Shown here one piece after another: positions 6,846 to 10,052 of a stretch of DNA of 10,052 nucleotides (the first letter of the stretch is position 1; every line of letters starts with the position of its first letter). Source of the stretch: an uncultured Pseudomonadales bacterium (GTDB taxonomy: Bacteria; Pseudomonadota; Gammaproteobacteria; Pseudomonadales; Porticoccaceae). The notes under the pieces were generated by a model, which saw only the letters and a list, made by a program, of their open reading frames with translations, was not told the DNA's origin and searched no databases. The position numbers and the translations under genes are program-made. The stretch lies in NCBI GenBank assembly GCA_937998635.1, contig CALLDA010000079.1, forward strand, positions 1 through 10,052, given 5' to 3'.

Positions 6846-8402
6846 GTGAATGTCTCATCCGGATTGTTGATCCTTGGCCTAGCTGTTTATCTGATCACCG
6901 GCTGTACAGTCAACCCGGTCACTGGTAAACAGCAATTTTCGCTGGTTTCTGCACAGCAGGAAGTGGCCATAGGAGCCAAACAATACCTTGCTGGGCAGCA
7001 ATCACAAGGGGGTCGCTATTACATTGATCCCAATGTGCAGGGCTATATTAATGAAGTTGGACAGAAACTTGCTCGGGTAAGTGATCGCCCCCAATTGCCC
7101 TACGAATTCGTAGTGCTCAATAACTCAGTACCTAATGCCTGGGCGCTACCGGGTGGCAAAATCGCCATCAATCGAGGTCTTTTAGTGCATTTGCAGGATG
7201 AATCCCAATTGGCAGCGGTTTTGTCCCATGAGATTGTCCACGCCGCCGCACGCCACGGTGCCTCGCAGATGACCCGGGGGGTGCTAGCCGGTATCGGGCT
7301 GCAGGCGCTGGGTACGGCCACCAATAATAATGCCCTGGGTGGCATGGCTGCGCAGTTGGGCACCTCAGCCTGGATGGCGAACTATGGTCGCTCAGCTGAG
7401 CTGGAGTCAGATGCCTATGGTATGGACTATATGGTTCGCGCCGGTTACGACCCCTATGGCGCTGTCATGTTGCAAAACAAATTTGTCGAATTATCAAAAG
7501 GCCGCCAGCAGAGTTCCATGGGAGCCTTGTTTGCCAGTCATCCGCCGTCACAGGAACGCGTGGCTGCCAACCAGGAAAAAGCCCAGGCTTATCCACCCGG
7601 AGGGCTCAAAAATCGCCAGGGTTTTGCCCAAAAAATGGCTCAAATCAAGGCCGATCAAAAGGCCTATGATAACCAGGACAAGGCCATGAAAGCCTTGCAG
7701 GAAAAAGCCCCGAAAAAGGCCTTGGCGTTTCTCGATGAGAGCATTCGCATTCAACCTCGCGAGGGTCAGTTCTGGGAGCTCAGGGGACACGCCTGGCAAA
7801 TGCTCAATATGCCGAATAAGGCAACCCAGGCTTATTCCACCGCGATCAAAAACAACCCCGACTACTTCAGCCATTACCTGGCCAGGGGTATGCAGAACTT
7901 TAAGCGCAATAAATTGAGCGCTGCCCAGCGGGATCTGGAAAAAAGTCGGCAGTTATTACCAACCCCTCATTCAAGTTTATATCTTGGTGATATCGCCGCA
8001 GCACAGAATCAGCGGCAAAATGCCATTGCCTACTATCGAGAGGCGGCAGCAACACCAGGCCAGATTGGCAAACAGGCAAAAGCGAGGCTGGCTAAACTGG
8101 AGTTGGCGAGCTCCCCAAATAAAGCTTTGGCCACCCGTCTTAGTCTTGGATCAGATGGTTATCTACGTATCCATCTCCAGAATACTCATCAAACCGACCT
8201 GGATGGCGTCGTGGTGCAGGTCAGCGAACAAATCAGCAATTTTCTGACTGGGCAGCCGGCTTATCTGGAAGTCAAAGGTCTGGTTCGAGGCGGGTCTGAG
8301 AGAGTGCTTAAAACGAATATTGGGCCGCTATCCAGCGTCGAGGCTGCCAGCCGATACCGGGCTGTGGTGATCAAAGCAAGCCCTGTTACTAGCTCGAAAT
8401 GA
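6846..8402 (+). CDS. M48-family metalloprotease lipoprotein with TPR region (BepA-like)
   Basis: The frame is open from TTG at 6798. I prefer GTG at 6846 because AGGAAG (6834-6839) lies at ideal spacing, whereas the TTG has none. The longer start would add a basic n-region (RNRKR). Residue numbers below use the 518-residue form. A hydrophobic signal ends in the lipobox ITGC (Cys20), followed by Thr, predicting an outer-membrane lipoprotein facing the periplasm. The M48 domain (about 30-250) carries HEIVH (128-132), with zinc ligands His128 and His132 and catalytic Glu129, and the third-ligand motif ELESD (Glu185, Asp189). His232 in SHPP corresponds to the His-switch position of BepA. TPR-like helices follow (about 285-415). 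A beta-rich C-terminal domain (about 425-515) is not part of BepA. BepA degrades misassembled LptD and helps outer-membrane assembly; a similar role here is inference. Confidence 0.93.
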   Translation: MNVSSGLLILGLAVYLITGCTVNPVTGKQQFSLVSAQQEVAIGAKQYLAGQQSQGGRYYIDPNVQGYINEVGQKLARVSDRPQLPYEFVVLNNSVPNAWALPGGKIAINRGLLVHLQDESQLAAVLSHEIVHAAARHGASQMTRGVLAGIGLQALGTATNNNALGGMAAQLGTSAWMANYGRSAELESDAYGMDYMVRAGYDPYGAVMLQNKFVELSKGRQQSSMGALFASHPPSQERVAANQEKAQAYPPGGLKNRQGFAQKMAQIKADQKAYDNQDKAMKALQEKAPKKALAFLDESIRIQPREGQFWELRGHAWQMLNMPNKATQAYSTAIKNNPDYFSHYLARGMQNFKRNKLSAAQRDLEKSRQLLPTPHSSLYLGDIAAAQNQRQNAIAYYREAAATPGQIGKQAKARLAKLELASSPNKALATRLSLGSDGYLRIHLQNTHQTDLDGVVVQVSEQISNFLTGQPAYLEVKGLVRGGSERVLKTNIGPLSSVEAASRYRAVVIKASPVTSSK

Positions 8403-8409
8403 GCTGGAT

Positions 8410-8439
8410 CAGCCGGACCTAACTTTGTCAAGCCGGCTG
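8410..8439. other. Potential hairpin after the M48 gene
   Basis: CAGCCGG (8410-8416) can pair with CCGGCTG (8433-8439) around a 16-base loop, starting 8 bases after the M48 stop codon. No T-run follows, so it is not a standard intrinsic terminator, but it may stabilise the transcript end. The rest of the gap to 8623 shows no clear promoter hexamers. Confidence 0.3.
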
Positions 8440-8623
8440 GCGACATGCGTTTACTCACTGAGACTTATTGTTGTACTCTCGGGGTCAATACAAAAAAACA
8501 AAAATTTCCTTGCAGTCTGTATTCCTTGCCGTTCATGTTATTAGGCGAATACACGTTGTTACTGACAGTTTTTATTTACACATCAACTGACTTTTTACAA
8601 AACTTGAAGAAGAGGACTAGCCC

Positions 8624-9964
8624 ATGAAACTAGGATATTTTACCGAGCGACCCTATCGCCATCTCGATGAAGATGTGGTGCTTAAAAATAAGGCTTTTTT
8701 TGGTGTCCCAAATAGTCATTACGACGAAAAAAAGGGTGCCCACGATTACAACCAGTTTATTGATGAATATTGTCTTGCCGAAGACGTAGGCTTTGACGGC
8801 CTGGCGCTGAACGAGCACCATGGCAATCCATACTGCATGGGTGCGGTGATAAATATTGAGGCCGCAGTACTGGCACGGGTCACCAGCAAAGCAAAAATTA
8901 TCCTTATTGGTAACCCCTTGCCAGTGGTCAAGCACCCTTTAAGGGTGGCTGAAGAGCTGGCGACTATCGATAATATTTCCGAAGGTCGGCTGATCTCTGG
9001 TTGGGTGCGGGGTGCCGGTAGCGAGCAGTTTTTTAATAACGCCAACCCAACCTATAACCGGGAAATGTTCAATGAAGCCCATGACTTTATTCTGCAGGCC
9101 TGGACCAAAGAAGGCCCCTGGCGATATGAGGGCAAGCATTTCCATTATCGCCACGTAAACCCCTGGGTGCTGCCTTATCAGAAGCCCTACCCCCAGCAAT
9201 GGATTCCCGGGGTCTTATCCCCTGAAACCGTGCTTTGGTGTGCCGAGAAACGTTACCCCTATCTTGGCCTTGGCTCGGCTTTAGGTGCGACCTGTGATCT
9301 ATGGGATATGTACGCCGACAAAGCCGCCGAGCTGGGTTACCAGGCCGGGCCGGAAAACTTCGGTTATCTGCTGCCAGTACATGTCTCTGACAATGCGGCG
9401 GAAGCCCAGGAAATCGGCCGCGGCTATACCTTCGGTGGCGGACAAAACGGCTTTAGTCGACCAGAGCACACCCTGCCCCCCGGCTATAATTCAAAAGGTG
9501 CGATTCGCATGATGGCAAAAGCCGCGCCCGGTAGCTCGTGGTTAGGCATCGGCAAAGAAAAACTCGAAGCTTCTCGCAGTGGCAAGTGGCAGGAAGACCA
9601 GGACTTTGAGGTGGTCAAGCAGAAACTCTGGTCATCCTACGAGCGTGCTCAGGAGAATTTGCAAATCGTTGCAGGCACACCAGAGCAGGTGATCCCGAAA
9701 ATTAAAGCGATTCTGCGGGTAATTCGTCCTGGGTCATTCACTATGTTTGGCGTTCAAGGCGTGGCCAGCGATGAGCAACGCAATCGCTCCATCGAATTGT
9801 TGGGCAAGGAAGTACTGCCGGTCATTCGAGAGTACGCCAGGGAAATTGGACTGGTTGATTCATTCGAGCGCGAACCCGGCTCTGTAAAGCTGGCTCCGGG
9901 AACCAAGCGTGAGCCAGTCTGTGATCGCGGGGCTATGAAAGAGCTGGGTATGAAGGTTGCCTGA
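8624..9964 (+). CDS. LLM-class (luciferase-like) flavin-dependent oxidoreductase
   Basis: This 446-residue protein belongs to the bacterial luciferase-like TIM-barrel monooxygenases, which use reduced FMN or F420 supplied by a partner. The N-terminal strand is KLGYFTERPY (2-11). GFDGLALNEHHG (56-67) holds the His-containing motif at the flavin site, followed by a long conserved block running GNPLPVVKHPLRVAEELATI (96-115) then SEGRLISGWVRG (119-130). The C-terminal block has GTPEQVI (351-357), FGVQG (375-379) and EVLPVIREYA (396-405), typical of the family. At 446 residues it exceeds the usual 330-400, with extra sequence in the middle (about 255-345) and a Pro- and Lys-rich tail. GAGGA at 8612-8616, 7 bases before the ATG, fixes the start. 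It appears to be a single-gene unit ending in a strong terminator. No flavin reductase is visible, so the reductant source and the substrate are unknown. Confidence 0.93.
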   Translation: MKLGYFTERPYRHLDEDVVLKNKAFFGVPNSHYDEKKGAHDYNQFIDEYCLAEDVGFDGLALNEHHGNPYCMGAVINIEAAVLARVTSKAKIILIGNPLPVVKHPLRVAEELATIDNISEGRLISGWVRGAGSEQFFNNANPTYNREMFNEAHDFILQAWTKEGPWRYEGKHFHYRHVNPWVLPYQKPYPQQWIPGVLSPETVLWCAEKRYPYLGLGSALGATCDLWDMYADKAAELGYQAGPENFGYLLPVHVSDNAAEAQEIGRGYTFGGGQNGFSRPEHTLPPGYNSKGAIRMMAKAAPGSSWLGIGKEKLEASRSGKWQEDQDFEVVKQKLWSSYERAQENLQIVAGTPEQVIPKIKAILRVIRPGSFTMFGVQGVASDEQRNRSIELLGKEVLPVIREYAREIGLVDSFEREPGSVKLAPGTKREPVCDRGAMKELGMKVA

Positions 9965-9992
9965 TTACAGGTATCTCCTGTCAGCTTGTAGA

Positions 9993-10028
9993 CCATAAAC
10001 AACAGGGTTGCGGCCCTGTTTTTTATGG
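9993..10028 (+). terminator. Strong intrinsic terminator after the flavin oxidoreductase
   Basis: AACAGGG (10001-10007) pairs with CCCTGTT (10014-10020) around a six-base loop, and a run of six T (10019-10024) follows. The flanks CCATAAA (9993-9999) and TTTATGG (10022-10028) extend the stem, giving 14 pairs out of 15 with a single mismatch. The long symmetric stem could also stop transcription coming from the right. Confidence 0.9.
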
Positions 10029-10052
10029 CTGGGGATATTTATACCTTTAATG

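Noticed and set aside
8445..8627. Sixty-codon plus-strand frame overlapping the start of the flavin oxidoreductase by four bases
   Set aside because: It has no ribosome binding site and an unconvincing composition. The region contains the leader and ribosome binding site of the oxidoreductase gene, so chance is likelier.

Overview
This is an ordinary-looking chromosomal segment of a Gammaproteobacterium, with balanced base composition and dense, mostly single-copy housekeeping-type genes. YaaA, a DUF938 methyltransferase, YjdF-like and YhaH-like membrane proteins and a BepA-like M48-TPR protease are all typical of that class. A CaiB/BaiF-family CoA enzyme and a large luciferase-like flavin oxidoreductase suggest an aerobic, possibly marine, fatty-acid or xenobiotic-degrading lineage. 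That placement is inferred from gene content only. I see no tRNA, rRNA, CRISPR array, insertion sequence, integrase or phage gene.

Left part (1-1530): the 5' portion of a membrane protein runs off the left edge on the minus strand. It is divergent from a small four-helix membrane protein on the plus strand. A 250-base gap (1531-1780) follows. It holds two abutting potential hairpins and a 16-base unit repeated twice in tandem.

Middle (1781-5148): a class III CoA-transferase/racemase-family enzyme is followed after 24 bases by a YjdF-like (DUF2238) membrane protein, probably in one transcript. Then comes a DUF805 (YhaH-like) membrane protein with its own good ribosome binding site and an intrinsic terminator. 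Converging on it from the minus strand is a membrane-anchored, coiled-coil protein with a C-terminal SPOR domain, which would bind septal peptidoglycan.

Right part (5322-10052): yaaA and a DUF938 SAM-dependent methyltransferase lie in tandem on the minus strand. They are divergent from a lipoprotein protease (M48 catalytic domain, TPR helices and a C-terminal beta-rich domain) thought to work in outer-membrane quality control. A perfect -10 hexamer for yaaA sits in the short divergent spacer. The window ends with a 446-residue LLM-class flavin oxidoreductase and a strong, extended terminator stem.

I found no convincing new multi-gene system. The observations most worth a second look are the tandem 16-mer before the CoA enzyme, the adjacent hairpins, the start and third domain of the M48 lipoprotein, and the His/Asp pair that leaves the CoA enzyme's reaction open.
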